Shown here: positions 33,540-44,791 of the stretch, piece by piece | Position numbering within the stretch: position 1 is the first letter of the stretch | How the letters are laid out: every line of letters begins with the position of its first letter | Source of the DNA: Phymorhynchus buccinoides | Lineage: Eukaryota > Mollusca > Gastropoda > Neogastropoda > Raphitomidae | Length of the DNA: 64,000 nucleotides | Assembly: GCA_017654935.2 (NCBI GenBank) | Contig: CM065690.1 | Span: 32,481,532-32,545,531, forward strand | Reading direction: 5' to 3' | The notes under the pieces: generated by a model | What the model was told of the DNA's origin: nothing | Database searches by the model: none | The model's input: the letters and a program-made list of their open reading frames with translations, nothing else | Made by a program: the position numbers and the translations under genes

Positions 33540-35080
33540 CATTAACTATTGAATTTGTAGCGTGATGAATTGGGTGTTAGATGTTGATATGGTTATTTTG
33601 CATGTATTCGAACGTTACATGATGTTTATATGCTTCGTGTGAGATGTGGTCGCTACATGATGATTCTTGAGTCTGGGCGTGTTCAGGGTGCATTGCATGA
33701 CGATTCTTTATTTTGCCTTGTGCTGTTGTTGCAGGGGCACGCCAGTGTCGTTATTTTGTGCACCACAATGTGTTTCGTGGTCACCCTATTTATTGTGTTC
33801 ACTGTAGATAGTGATAGCATCATTGTTACAGGGCGACTGTGGTTAGGGGGTGTTATAAGACCCTATTTTTCATAGCATTTTGTGGGAGGTATGATAGGAT
33901 AGGCCTTAATCTTTATTTTTGTGTGATGGTTGAGGGTGTATGTTGTACATCGGTCACAGATTAGAATTAAGCAATAGTATTCTGTGTTACATGCAGTGTT
34001 TTTATTAGAGTGTTCTCTGAGGAGGGTTTTGTTGCATATGATGATTCCTTTCAATTTTGTGTGCAGGTGAAGGGGCGTTGCATCATTGTGAATATGATCT
34101 TAATGAGATTTTTGTTGTGTGGGCTAGTGAAATTAGTGAAATGGGTGTGCTGGTTCATGTGATGAGTGCGGTTAAACCAAACCCCAACACTATATAAGAT
34201 TTCAATACTACATGCTAAAAAAAACAAAAAAAAAAAAAGTTACGTGAAAAATTTTAAAAAAAGTCGGATTGTGTTCATTGGTTGTGTTGCATGTGGGTAA
34301 ATGTAGGGGGTGTCTAAACATGAATGACTGGTCTCTACATATTCTTGTGTGTTTGAGCGTGGAGTTACGTGAAAGACAACCATGGACTGAATGTGTTTAT
34401 AGTCTGTGTGTTACATGTGCATGGGTTTAGTACCATGAGTTACAGGCTTCAACTTGCTTTGGCTGAAAGGAGGTGTTATCCCATGGATCTGGAATCTGCT
34501 AAGCCTAGGGAACACCAACAACAAGATCACTCATATAAGTACATGTATGCGCGATGATGTGAGAGGGAGGTCGAATAATTTATCATGGGGCGTGTGATGG
34601 GATAGGTAACAGTGGGACATTATATCTCATTAGATTGCAAATATGTAAAGACTGTGACGCCCACAAACACACACACACACGTACAGCACAGATACACCAC
34701 ACACACACTCTTATTTTTGTGTGTGACACACACACACATTCGCAAGACGCACTGATATGTTTTACTTGTTGTCATTATTCCAGGTCTCGTAGTGTCGAGC
34801 ATGGGGTGATGTTTGCTCTAATTGGTGATACTATCCATTGTTATATGTTGCATCTAGTGTTGTGTGTGAGAGGTGTTTTATGATGAATATTTATGTTGTG
34901 TGTATGAGAAAGGAAGGGCAGTGTTGCATGAGTGAATGTTAATTTTGTCTGTGTGTGTGTGTGTGTAGTGCTATTGTGTGGTTCTGATGTTGTACATTGT
35001 GTGGGTGTATAGACGGAGCATTAGGTGAATGGAGCTTGATGGTTGGACAGAAAATGTATATTCTTTTTTGTTAGGGGTGT
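33540..35080. other. Highly degenerate part of the satellite with unique interruptions
   Basis: Only scattered GTTACATGATG motifs remain. Non-array sequence appears at about 34,160-34,540 and 34,760-34,860. Nothing coding is recognised. Confidence 0.5.
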
Positions 35081-35867
35081 TACATGTTTGAATCTTTATT
35101 TTGTGTGTGAAGGGGTGTTACGTGATGAATCTTTATTTTGTGTGTGAAGGTGTGTTACGTGATGAAGTCTTTATTTGGAGTGTATGTGGTGGACGGTGTG
35201 GCACGTGATGAAGCTGATATTGATGTATCGTGAGGTGATCTCTACATGGACACATCATTATTATGTGTTTGAGTAGGTGTCTCATGGTCTGGGACTGTGG
35301 CACAGGATTTGTGTGTTGTGAGACAGTGTTACATAATGATTCTTTATTTTGTGTGATGAGCGGGTGTTGGGCTAGTGTGTATTTTATGAGAGGTAGTTAT
35401 GATGATGTATCTTTATTTTGTGTCTGTGAGGTGGTGTTACATGATGAATCTTTATTTATTGTGTGAGGGGGTGTTACACGATGATTCTTTATTTTGTGTG
35501 TGTGAGAGGGTGTTGCATGATGAATCTTTATTTTGTGTGTGTGAGGAGTTGTTGCGTGATGAATCATTATTTTTTGTGTGTGAGGGGTTGTTACGTGATG
35601 AATCTTTAGTTTGTGTGTGTGAGGGGTTGTTACGTGATGAATCATTATTTTGTGTGAGGGGGTGTTACACGAGACTTTATTTTGTGAGGGGGTGTTACGT
35701 GATGAATCTTTATTTTGTGTGTGTGAGGAGTTGTTGCGTGATGAATCTTTATTTTTTTTGTGTTTGAGGTTTTTGTTACGTGATGAAATCTTTATTCTTT
35801 GTGGTGTGTGTGTGTGTGTGTGTGGGGGGGGGTGGGGGGGGGGGGGGAGGGGTGGGTGTTAAATGAT

Positions 35868-36107
35868 TGAATACTTTATATTGTGTGTGTCAGTGTCCCT
35901 CGCAGAGGGATGTTTACCCAAAGAATCAGCGCTTTTTGATAGTCCGCACCTATATATGTGGTCATGTTTGGTTGTAGGCCCCACTAAACGGGTTCTAGCT
36001 AGCTGGATCATACTGTGCATGTTTATCTGTCCGTGCGCCTGTGCGTGTCTGTCTGTGTGCGGGTCTGCTGTGGTGAGTGAGAGAGATGAGAGGAGGAAAG
36101 GGGAAGG
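35868..36107. other. Single-copy sequence after the satellite
   Basis: No gene or repeat recognised. Confidence 0.45.
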
Positions 36108-36114
36108 GGAAGCG

Positions 36115-36149
<35 letters not shown>

Positions 36150-36292
36150 CAGAGCTAGATGACAAGAAAGACGAGAGAGAGAGAGAGAGAGATGAGGGAG
36201 AGAGAGAGAGATAGAGTTGGAGACAGAGAGGGAGAGAGAGAGTAGGAGAGAGAGGGAGAGAGAGAAAGGAGCGAGAGAGGAGAGAGAGATAG
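36108..36292. repeat. (GA)n microsatellite
   Basis: Impure GA with GGA and TAGA interruptions. Confidence 0.93.
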
Positions 36293-36477
36293 TTCAGTGG
36301 GCTAGTTGCAACAAGAATTATTAAGGGTTTGAGTGAAAGGCTAATTAAGAACAAATTTTTTTAAAAAAAAACTCTTAATTTGTTCAGCAATCAGGCAAGC
36401 CAAATAGTTTGAGCGAATTGGGGAATTGTCCCTCGTAAGGGGTGCGCGCGTGTATTCACGTTCACAATAATCTGGAA

Positions 36478-37585
36478 AAACTACAGACCTACGCCAAACC
36501 TTCCATTGTTCTCTAAAACTTCTGGAGAAAATTGTGTTGAATGAACGGAACGATTATCTCTTTAAATAAACTACTACTTTCTGCCTTCAGAACCAACCTC
36601 AGTGCTGAAACGGCTCGTGTTCACATAATCAATCAATTCTTACTCGTTTCTGATTCTGGCTTGGAAATTATGTCTAGTAACACTTTTCGATCTTTGTGCT
36701 ACCTTGATACAATAGACCACTCTGTCCTTCTCTTTCGCCTGAACGTACTTTTGGGAATCTTTCACGGTTTTCTTCCCACCTTTCTGGTCGCTTAATGTCA
36801 ATAGTTCTTTTCGATGATCGTCCGCCTGAACAGGTTGGATTCTCTTGTGGAGTCCCACAGGACTGTGCTAGGTCTTGTCTTGTTTGCCCTCCATGCGTCA
36901 ACTCTCGCCAACCACAACATGGAAAATCACTGATATGCAGAAGACACACGACTCCATAACTGTAGGCCCGCAACCCCTGACGATTTAAATTTCCTTCTTT
37001 CAGAAACTAGCAGCAGCTATTCCGACATATGCACACATAGTTGGGTCGTGCAATGTAGGCCTATAAACTTCGGTTCCAAATGCTAACAAAACTGAAGCTG
37101 GTAGGCACAACGATCAAGGTAGCCTCTGTTTCCATAGTCGCTCCAAGTGGGCAACATCTTCACCACCCACTCTCTGAAGCTTATCTATGTAGGAAGAAAA
37201 AGTTCGATCTTGTCAGCCCTCGTCTTCGTTCTCTACACTGGTTAGCTGTCGCAGATATAATTGAATAATAAACTAACCATCCTTGGCTATAAATCTATCC
37301 ACCAAGTTTCTCCGTCTTATGCCGCCTATCTCTGCGACAATATGTTAAATCTGTACGCCAGCACTATGTTCAGTTTCTGACCCCTTTCCTCTTCAGATTC
37401 CTAGGTATCTAGAAGCTTTCAACTGTTGGTCCGGTCGGCGCTCATTTGCTGTTCCAGAACCAACTGCCTGGAACAAACTTCCCCTCTCCCTCGTCTCTCT
37501 CTAGTCTCTCCGTCAGCGACCGACCCTTTCCGCCTTCAAAGCTAACAGGCTGAAAGCCCACCTGTTTTCCCGTCAATGAATCTCA
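36478..37585 (+). pseudogene. Decayed LINE reverse-transcriptase remnant
   Basis: Many stops and frameshifts, but ordered traces of an L2/CR1-type reverse transcriptase remain on the + strand: NYRPTPNLP (compare NYRP.SNLP), then DTIDHSVLLFRL (D..DH..L..RL), FSCGVPQD..L... (GVPQGS.LGP) near 36,838, a RRHT trace of the YADDT motif near 36,940, then LRSLHWL near 37,230, TAWNKLPLSL near 37,468 and SAFKANRLKAHLF near 37,535. About 1.1 kb from palm to C-terminus. Old and inactive. Confidence 0.8.
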
Positions 37586-37671
37586 CTTTTCTTTATCTCC
37601 TCTTTTTCTTGCTTCTGCAACGGTATGTATCTGTCGCCCACTTTTTTTGTCAACATAATTATGTGGGTGTT

Positions 37672-37880
37672 ATACTCTCTCTCTCTCTATCACATCTGCT
37701 CTCCGTCTCGCGGGGGGGGAGGTCCTCCGCCAATCACTCTCATCGTCTCCATACTCTCCCGAGTCTCCTCTCTCTCTCTCTCCTCCTCTGGTCTGTCTCT
37801 CCTGTCTATCTCATCTCTACTCTATTAATTGTGTGTGCGTGTGTGTGCCGTGTGTGCGTGTGTGCGCCGTGTGTGCGTGT

Positions 37881-37952
<72 letters not shown>
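37672..37952. repeat. CT then GT microsatellites
   Basis: CT-rich to 37,805, then GTGTGTGCGTGTGTGCCG-type repeats and a TG tract to 37,951. Probably the 3' UTR zone of the preceding LINE remnant. Confidence 0.85.
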
Positions 37953-37953
<1 letters not shown>

Positions 37954-39090
37954 TGCGTGCTGACATGGCATCATGGAATAAGCTGGGTTGGATGTAGGCT
38001 TATCTGGAAAACACCCTGGGTGTAAAAGTTGTAACTATAAAACCCTTGATAGCTGCCAGAATAATCCCGTGAAGTGATGATGCCCCACTTATTCATTGGG
38101 CCTGCATTCTGCTGTGCTGTATTGGCGGACTAGGTATAGTTCCACTAATGTTTGTGTCGGAGTGTTAATAACTGGTCAGATAGGGTGTGGACCTTGGTGA
38201 GTGGATATTTTGTCTGGCAAAGAATGTTTTAGAGATAGCTGATATTCATAGTAGGCTATTCCATTAAATAAGGGAAGGTTATCTATGGGAAATTATGTGT
38301 GGAAAGTTATGGCAGTTTATTTTTAAATGGGAAGTTATCTTTATCCTGTCGACGAGTATGACATGGAGAACTCTGATTGTTGTCCTTTGATCTAATAAAA
38401 ATTATTAAAAAAAAATTAAGAATAAATCAGTAGGCCTAACTATGACACATAATGAGTCGTAGGCCTAATGAAGCAGGGGTAATTTTTTGACTGAGTTATT
38501 AACAAATCATTATTTTGCATTGAAAGAGCTTTATAACAAACCAAAAAAAAATGTTGTAAATCGGACTATTTGTTGCAAAATTAAGGTTTGGAGTCGCATA
38601 GTCAATGAATCGGCGAAATGAGAAATCGCAACACGTACTGTGACGTACTACAGTAAAAGATTCTAAAGGTGAAGGCCTACCTGCAGACTGATGTTTCTAA
38701 TCAAAACGCTTGGTAAAAAGGATCGCTTTTACACTTTCATACTTCGATCTGTGTGAGGTAGATAAAGGCCTATAATTTAAGAATAAGTCAAAATCTGAAA
38801 ATTGATGATTTGACCCTCTTCCCCAAAACATTGCCACAAAAGGGGTAATTTTAAGCGTCAGCTGGTCAGCCAAGGACTTCTTCTTTGATCGCTCAGACAG
38901 TTGCCTGTGAATTATGAGCGCCGATGCGTCATGCTGCTGTTATGCGCTTAAGAAAGATATGGGAGAAAGCAGCTCATTTTGTGGTGACGGTTCACGTGAA
39001 ATGTTCCTTGGTTTACACCTGCGCTGGACGTTTCTCTCTCTGATCAGTGGACATGGCTCATAAAACTCCCCCCTCTCCACACCTTAAAAA
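37953..39090. other. Non-coding; one detached SINE-like type II tail
   Basis: No gene seen. At 38,876-38,960, CTTCTTCTTTGATCGCTCAG ... TGAGCGCCGATGCGTCATGC ... TTATGCGCTTAAG matches the type II tail of family A (minus orientation) without its body. Confidence 0.6.
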
Positions 39091-39097
39091 AAAGGTC

Positions 39098-39119
39098 GGG
39101 GGGGGGGGGGGGGGGGGGG
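39098..39119. repeat. Poly-G run
   Basis: About 22 G. Confidence 0.95.
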
Positions 39120-39313
39120 TAAATCGCTATGAACACTGAAGACATGAATGGAAGCTAAACACAAATTGTATATAAACTGGGAAATTCACTTACTGGCCGG
39201 AATGGCCTGAAGAAACTTCAGAAATCTGGAGGAGTGCAGACGGATGTCCAAGACTGGAACAACCACGGGCTTCTGTTCTGACTCTGGAGGGCAAGGTAAG
39301 GGAGACAAAGAAA

Positions 39314-39316
<3 letters not shown>

Positions 39317-39353
<37 letters not shown>

Positions 39354-39427
39354 CATGCACACGCGCACGCACACGCACACGCACACGCACACGCACACGC
39401 ACACACACACACATACACACTACACAC
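39317..39427. repeat. (GA)n then (CA)n
   Basis: GA at 39,317-39,351, then CGCACA/CA to 39,427. Confidence 0.95.
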
Positions 39428-39499
39428 AGTTCACGTGCGCGGGGAAAACATGTGGTATTTGACTGTGCCGAGGGTCAGACTCTGTAGGAGACCATGTCA

Positions 39500-39732
39500 C
39501 GATGGCTTGGAGTCAAAACGGACTATCTTTAGATAGTCCATTGACATAGTATTGAACTTATTACGAAAACTAATCATTTGTATAAAAAAAAGACTGCTGA
39601 AATATAAAAAGCAAAAACCTCTTTTTATATTTCTGCAGTCATTGCTTGATACAAGTTATTAGTTTTTGTAATACATCCAATGATACGTCAATGGTCTATC
39701 TAAATATAGTCCGTTTTGACTCCAAGCCATCG
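39500..39732. mobile_element. 233-bp fold-back MITE
   Basis: CGATGGCTTGGAGTCAAAAC at the left is the reverse complement of the right end GTTTTGACTCCAAGCCATCG, and pairing continues inward (GGACTATCTTTAGATAGTCC against GGTCTATCTAAATATAGTCC). The centre is also a hairpin (GACTGCTGAAATATAAAAAG with CTTTTTATATTTCTGCAGTC). The whole element could extrude as a cruciform. No target duplication is certain. Confidence 0.85.
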
Positions 39733-41045
39733 AAATTTATTGAATGAATGAATGAATTTTGGTGTTTTACGTCCTCTCGACCCGGGTAGGCACATATGGG
39801 AAATTTATTATTAATTTATTGAGTTGTCTATGTTGTCTGGCAGTCCATTCCATACCGGTGTTGTCTATGGTAAAAAAGAAGAAGAAAAAGGGAGAAAGAG
39901 AGCCCAAAGAAAACTATTATATTCATAGCTGCTGTGCAATAATTTCTAGGTCCTACTGAATAATAATAATAAATAAATATTCTATAATGCTATTCTCCTG
40001 ACGCAGCAGGACTCATTGCGCTTTACCAGAAAAAGCAACAAAAAAAGTAAGTTACCTCACGCACACAAAATATATTTAAAATACATGTACTTAAAAGTAT
40101 TATTATTTTAAAAAAATCAGTTTACATGAAAAAAGAAACATCGCACCTGATGATATAAGATATCAGGGATAGCATCCATCTTATTTTTTTTATTACCAAT
40201 ATGGGTCTTTGACTAACTCTTTATTTTCATTACTTGTAGCGGTGCCATAGCCGATGAAGGTCACCGCTACAGCTATCTGTATTAATAAAAAATCGGGACT
40301 TTACTGGTTTCGTACTGCCTCCGGGCATTGCCTCCAGTATTGTTCCCACCATATTTGTATTTACAAATGTCCCATATGTGTCTGATTCAGACCAAGACTC
40401 CATTTTCTCTCTTACCAATATGGGTCTTCGTCTTCTTCTGGGTCTTCTTCTTCTTCTTCTTCTTCTTCTTCTTCTTTTTAGGGCTCACGGTTAGTATGTT
40501 GACCATTCTCACTGATTCTGGCTCCTTTGGAAAAGAAAAGAATTGAAAAATGGGGGGTGGGGATCGTTTTTTCCCCCGAGGACATGCCAACTAGACGGAT
40601 ATTGAAGGGACAAGGAAGGTGAAGAGGAAGCTGAGGGGGGTCTTTTCTGGTATTGCAGTACCTCCAGGATCGACCCACTATTCATATATTACAAATGTCC
40701 CATATGTTCCAGGTCGGAGGACGAAACAGATTTTCACCCGTCTTATTTCTTTTTTAGTACGTTCCGGTAAACAGATATTTAAGGGAGGTAAGTATAAGTA
40801 TAATGAACAATGTGTTTCGATTTGTGCAATCGACGAAAGCAGAACTGATAAGAGAAAGGTTGGTAACCGGCTGTTTTCTTTTACAAAGAATGTTTATTTG
40901 TTTGCGTATTTGTACTAGTCCTTCTTCTTCTTTCGTTGGTGTGATGGCTAATGGAGTAAGGCCACAATCACAGACTGACAAGAGTGGTTCTTTCATTTTA
41001 GTTATCACACCGTGACACCGTCAGTCGTCACCGGTGTCACGGGTC
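39733..41045. other. Non-coding, with small repeats
   Basis: No gene recognised. A TTC tract lies at 40,445-40,477, and the dispersed repeat shared with 7,388 at 40,270-40,345. CCCATATGT occurs twice near dispersed ACAAATGTCCCATATG motifs (40,366 and 40,690). Confidence 0.5.
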
Positions 41046-41049
41046 GGGT

Positions 41050-42170
41050 GTGGCATTCTCAAAATGGATTTGTTCTCAACATGTCTGCGCATGTGCGAAG
41101 AGTTAGGGATAGGTTTAAGGTTAGGAATAGGGTTAGGGCTACGTTTAGGTTAACAACGACAGTATCCGAAATTATTCAGAGCGTTTTTCGCCCAACTTTT
41201 GTACTTCAACTGGTAAGGGATAGGGTTAGAATCAGTTTAACTTAAGGTATTTTCATGACACAGAAAGTTTGATTCAACTTTGAAACATGAAAATAGTCAG
41301 CAAGGAAAAACAAAAACGTAAACCCTCTCTATTCAGCGTCGCCGCTAGTGTTGCCGTACAGCATGGGGAAAATGGTGACCGTTAAATGCTAAGTTCGCAT
41401 ATAATACGGTAACGCTTCGAGTTCGAGCAGCTGTTTATGTTCATAAATTATAATTATAAATCTTTGATTCTGATAAAAATAACCCTAAGCTGATTATAAC
41501 CCTATCCCTTACCTGATCAGGGCTCCCAGGGTCCCCCTTTTGGGGGTCTATGAAGCACTAAAATTCTCAAGGACCCTCTAAAAGAATGTTCCACTTCCAG
41601 GGATGCACTAGAAAAATTATTTTTAGCATTTGCTATGCCACTGGGACCCTCTACCCTCTATTTGTTTGCGTATTTGTATTAGTCCTTCTTCTATAAAGTA
41701 TAAGTACTGTAAGTGTAAGTGAAGGAGTTCATGGGACCCCTTGTTTTGCGGGATGATTGATCATTGAGACTATGAGAGCCCTGCCCGATGAAGTACAAAA
41801 GTTGGGTAAAAAACGCTCAGGATAATTTCAAATACTGTCATTGTTGTTAACCTAGGTTTAGGGTCAATTTAGTGTTGAATGTATACAAAATATAAAATTT
41901 GATGGTACGTCATGACCGATTTTGCATGTGTGCAGACATGTTGAGAACAAATCCATTTTGATAATGCCACACACCCCCACTCGCCGTCCCCCTCATATCC
42001 CACCCCACCTCCCCCTTCTTTCCCCTCCCCATTCACTCTCCCCCCTTCCCCCCTACCTTTGAGGCTGATCATCTGGGCAGCCACCTCAACACCAACGACA
42101 GTATCTGAAATTATTCTGATCGTTTTTCACCCAACTTTTGTACTTCAACTGGTAAGGGTTAGAATCAGTT
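41050..42170. repeat. Composite inverted and direct repeat
   Basis: CAAAATGGATTTGTTCTCAA plus CATGTCTGC at 41,058 is mirrored at 41,930-41,968. ACGACAGTATCCGAAATTAT to CCAACTTTTGTACTTC at 41,156-41,210 is mirrored at 41,793-41,855 and repeated directly at 42,087-42,148. The interior holds the hAT-like MITE at 41,518. Confidence 0.75.
41518..41783. mobile_element. MITE, CAGGGCTCCC family, copy 1 (266 bp)
   Basis: Ends CAGGGCTCCCAGGGTCCC and GACTATGAGAGCCCTG, inverted with mismatches. It matches 44,574-44,791 in reverse orientation. Flanks CCTGAT and CCCGAT may be a 6-bp target duplication with one change. Confidence 0.75.
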
Positions 42171-42174
42171 GAAG

Positions 42175-42702
42175 GTTATTTTATTAAGGAATGCCTGGCG
42201 TACATGGATTTGGTCCGATCCAGACTGGAGTACAGTGCTATGGTGTGGGATACGTACCAGAGACAGGACATTGAGAAGCTGGAGGGAGTTCAGCGCCAAG
42301 TAGTGCTCACTCTTTGTTGCAAGGGACTGCAAGTCCATGAAACCAGGCTGCATGAGTGGCGTGCTTAGGGAACTAGACCTGCCTCCCCTGGAGGAAAGAT
42401 GCAGGCACCATCGCCTCAGCCTCTTCTATAAGAATTAAGATTGCTGAGGGCCTCGTTCCACCTATCCCAGCAGAAAAGTTCCTTACCCTGGTCTCCACAA
42501 ATCGTCGCAGGATCAAGCCCACCAGATTCAAGGGCTTCCAAACATCTTGGAAAGACAGGCCATAAACCATTTCCGTGGATTTTGTGTCCCAGAAGGGAAA
42601 ACGGAGCAGTACGTAGCTCCTTCGTTAAGACTGCCATGGAGTGGAACCAACTGAGTGAGGCTACTGTCAGCACAGGCTCTGTCAGCACATTTTCAATTTA
42701 AT
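42175..42702 (+). pseudogene. LINE ORF fragment, C-terminal end, frameshifted
   Basis: Reads AYMDLVRSRLEYSAMVWDTY, QRQDIEKLEGVQRQ, then after a frameshift LDLPPLEERCRHHRLSLFYK, and later RPTRFKGF and FVKTAMEWNQLSEATVS. LVR..LEY...VWD.Y...DI.KLE.VQR and L.LP.LE.RR....L.L.YK are hallmarks of the region beyond the reverse transcriptase in jockey/CR1-type elements. At least two frame breaks. Confidence 0.85.
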
Positions 42703-42968
42703 CAGCGCTGACCAGATCACCATCTGAGCCTGCGTCCATTGACCACTAAATCAAATGTTGGATTTTTTTCTTTTTATTTGGCTTGCTTCTGGAAGTGGGG
42801 CCTTCCTGGCGGAACTGGGGGATTTAATGGTTTTAACCCAGGGTAAGCAGTAGGTCTTTCTCTTAAATTTTTTTTTTTTTAATAAGGTATGCACCCTCCT
42901 AGTTCTGTCACGTCTAGATCGTCAGAAGTGGCGTCTGCGATGTATCCTACCAGATCCAGATCCAGAGG

Positions 42969-43450
42969 CAGGGCTGGCCATTTAAAACTAGTAGGCTACT
43001 AGTACTAGACTGGTAGCCATTGGCTAGTAAGTAGTATAAAAATCTGGGCGAGTAGATTTTAAAAGTCACTAGCCCGATGGGCGACTGTAAATTTCAGTAC
43101 TGCACAGCCCTGTTTCTTTACTACTGAGTCTCCCCACACCATCTATCCCTTCCAACCCACTATCAAATCAAGCTCAGCTGTCTGCTAAGATAACAACATG
43201 CCAGCACTGGTACTGAAAAGAAAGGAAAGGCAGCCTCCTCAATCTCCTCCCCCTTCTCTCTCTCCCCCACCTCTCTCCACATATCATTTTCTTTTTGCTT
43301 CTCACCTTTCTTTCCCACTCTTTTGTGTGTGTGTGTGTGTTCAGGGATTTTTGTTGTTTGTTTCTTTGGGCTAGTGAAAGTGTGTTCGGGTGTGTAACAT
43401 TTTTCAGTTACTCGCCGGCGAGTGAACTTTTTAACGGTTGGCCAGCCCTG
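42969..43450. mobile_element. 482-bp MITE, CAGGGCTGGCCA ends
   Basis: Left end CAGGGCTGGCCA and right end TGGCCAGCCCTG are perfect 12-bp inverted repeats. AGAGG lies directly outside both ends, a 5-bp target duplication. Subterminal CTAGT-type repeats at the left, CT-rich and GT-rich sequence inside. The CAGGG...CCCTG ends suggest the hAT superfamily, though hAT usually makes 8-bp duplications. Confidence 0.82.
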
Positions 43451-43716
43451 AGAGGGTGTCAGGAAGAAGGTGCCCAGCCTTGCATGCCCTCTTGACTTAT
43501 CTATTTAGCTTTTAAAGTTTTTGTTTTATCCAATGCAGCATAAATTCTTTGAACCCCAGTACATTTTCAATAATGGTGGATGGGGCATAGTGAAAAGGGA
43601 TGGGCCATGGGGTGGGGTGGGGGTATTGGTGAAGATTACTGCGTTTTCTGCTAATTTTGGATTGAATGAGACACACACACACACCCTCTCCCTGCCTTCC
43701 TATTATCTCTTTCCAG

Positions 43717-44045
43717 GTAGATTACATGCTGAATGATGAACAATGACACACAAGATCCACCAGTACCAGACCTGACCCTTGAACCCACCACTACCATGTG
43801 GACTGCGCCGCGCCTGACGGGGGCGCTGAGAGCCTTCGGCAACGTGACAGCCGGACAGGGCGCCACGCAGGACGGGATGCCGGGAAAAGACTTGGCCGAG
43901 CGCAAGTCTCTAGCACTGCAAGAGCAGAGCAAAAGCTGCGTATCTTGGAAGAAGATTAGCGATGCCGTGCGTCAGAGCGCTAGTGTCGGAAGGGCAGAGG
44001 TGGAGGAGGCTTTGAAACAGTTGGTGGCATCGGCCAAAGCCATTG
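43717..44045 (+). CDS. ASCC3: ASCC3 exon with start codon (N-terminus)
   Basis: An acceptor (CTCTTTCCAG) at 43,716 opens an exon ending at GTGAGT. The favoured start is ATG 43,796, giving MWTAPRLTGALRAFGNVTAG; (M)..PRLTGALR.F.NVT is the conserved ASCC3 N-terminus. An in-frame ATG at 43,733 would add 21 residues without conservation. A 6-codon upstream ORF (43,726-43,746) precedes the favoured start. The coding part is 250 bp (83 codons plus one base). This segment is the region that in animals binds ASCC2. Expected full protein is about 2,200 residues; only residues about 1-539 are present here. An upstream non-coding exon is implied but not found. Confidence 0.92.
43726..43746 (+). promoter_or_regulatory. 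Upstream ORF in the ASCC3 5' leader
   Basis: ATG, five sense codons and TGA, out of frame with the favoured ASCC3 start and 50 bp upstream of it. It could lower initiation at the main ATG. Inferred only. Confidence 0.4.
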
Positions 44046-44573
44046 GTGAGTCAATTATTTATGGTTTCAGGATGTTCAGCACATTTAATTCAATTGAGTT
44101 TAATTTTATTCAACCCCAAAAGCTTGAATATCTATCCATGGATATATATTTTTTTTTTTTGGGTGTACTATGCAGTTCCTGGCTCCATTTAATTAGCTCT
44201 TCCCAGCTCCTATTGCTGCCACCATCCACTTCTTGCTAACTTGTGCATGCCATGTAATGCTCACATGTACGCACACACAGACACTCTCAACCACATGCTT
44301 CCCCTCCACACTGATACACTTGCACATTTTCACTAATTGAGTAATTCAGCTCTTCACACACACATGCACAAACACATTAATGTGCATGCTTGCATGCACA
44401 CCCATATCTTCAACATACCTCAACTCGATGCACTGTGCCACTGATAGAAGACAAAGTGTTGTTCATTTTACAGCTGATTGCAAAGTGATAAGCCAGAATG
44501 TTACAAAAATATCCTTTTGCCCAGTTTTGGGGGAGATTTCCTGATGTTGATGATAAATAAAAAAATTATAGCC
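44046..44573. other. ASCC3 intron 1, left part
   Basis: AT-rich with loose CACACA motifs. No exon seen. Confidence 0.6.
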
Positions 44574-44791
44574 CAGGGCTCCCAATCGTCCCGCAAAACA
44601 AGGGGTCCCAGGGACTCCTTCACTTACAGTATAGAGGGTCCTAGAGTAGGGGTAGAGGGTCCCAGTGGCATTGCGAATGCTAAAAAGAATTTTTCCAGTG
44701 CATCCCTGGGACCCCCTGCACATTCTTTTAGAGGGTCCTTTAGAATTTTAGTGCTTCATAAACCCCCAAATGAGGGTCCCTGGGAGCCCTG
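44574..44791. mobile_element. MITE, CAGGGCTCCC family, copy 2 (218 bp), intronic
   Basis: Ends CAGGGCTCCCAATCGTCCC and GAGGGTCCCTGGGAGCCCTG. ATAGCC flanks both sides (44,568-44,573 and 44,792-44,797), a perfect 6-bp target duplication. The interior has alternating AGAGGGTCC and GGACCC motifs. A third, truncated copy lies at 46,028-46,150. Confidence 0.85.

Larger units (their letters stand above)
25953..35790. repeat. Degenerate satellite, about 41-bp unit, nearly 10 kb
   Basis: Consensus: GTGTGTTTGAGGGGGTGTTA, CATGATGATTCTTTATTTTG and T. Cleanest between 28,200 and 29,110, 31,780 and 33,480, and 35,400 and 35,780. Elsewhere copies carry many small indels, homopolymer changes and inserted TG or GA tracts. 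G-rich and T-rich on the + strand throughout. Short frames (GVLHDDSLFCVCL) are translations of the unit and not genes. Array continuity with the sequence left of the gap is unknown. Confidence 0.95.

Noticed and set aside
28200..35790. Repeated peptide-like frames in the 41-bp satellite, and possible CRISPR-like spacing
   Set aside because: No unique spacers between repeats; units are contiguous, degenerate and eukaryotic-satellite-like.
36541..36973. Short frames in 36.5-37.0 kb as separate genes
   Set aside because: They are frame-shifted pieces of one decayed LINE reverse transcriptase.
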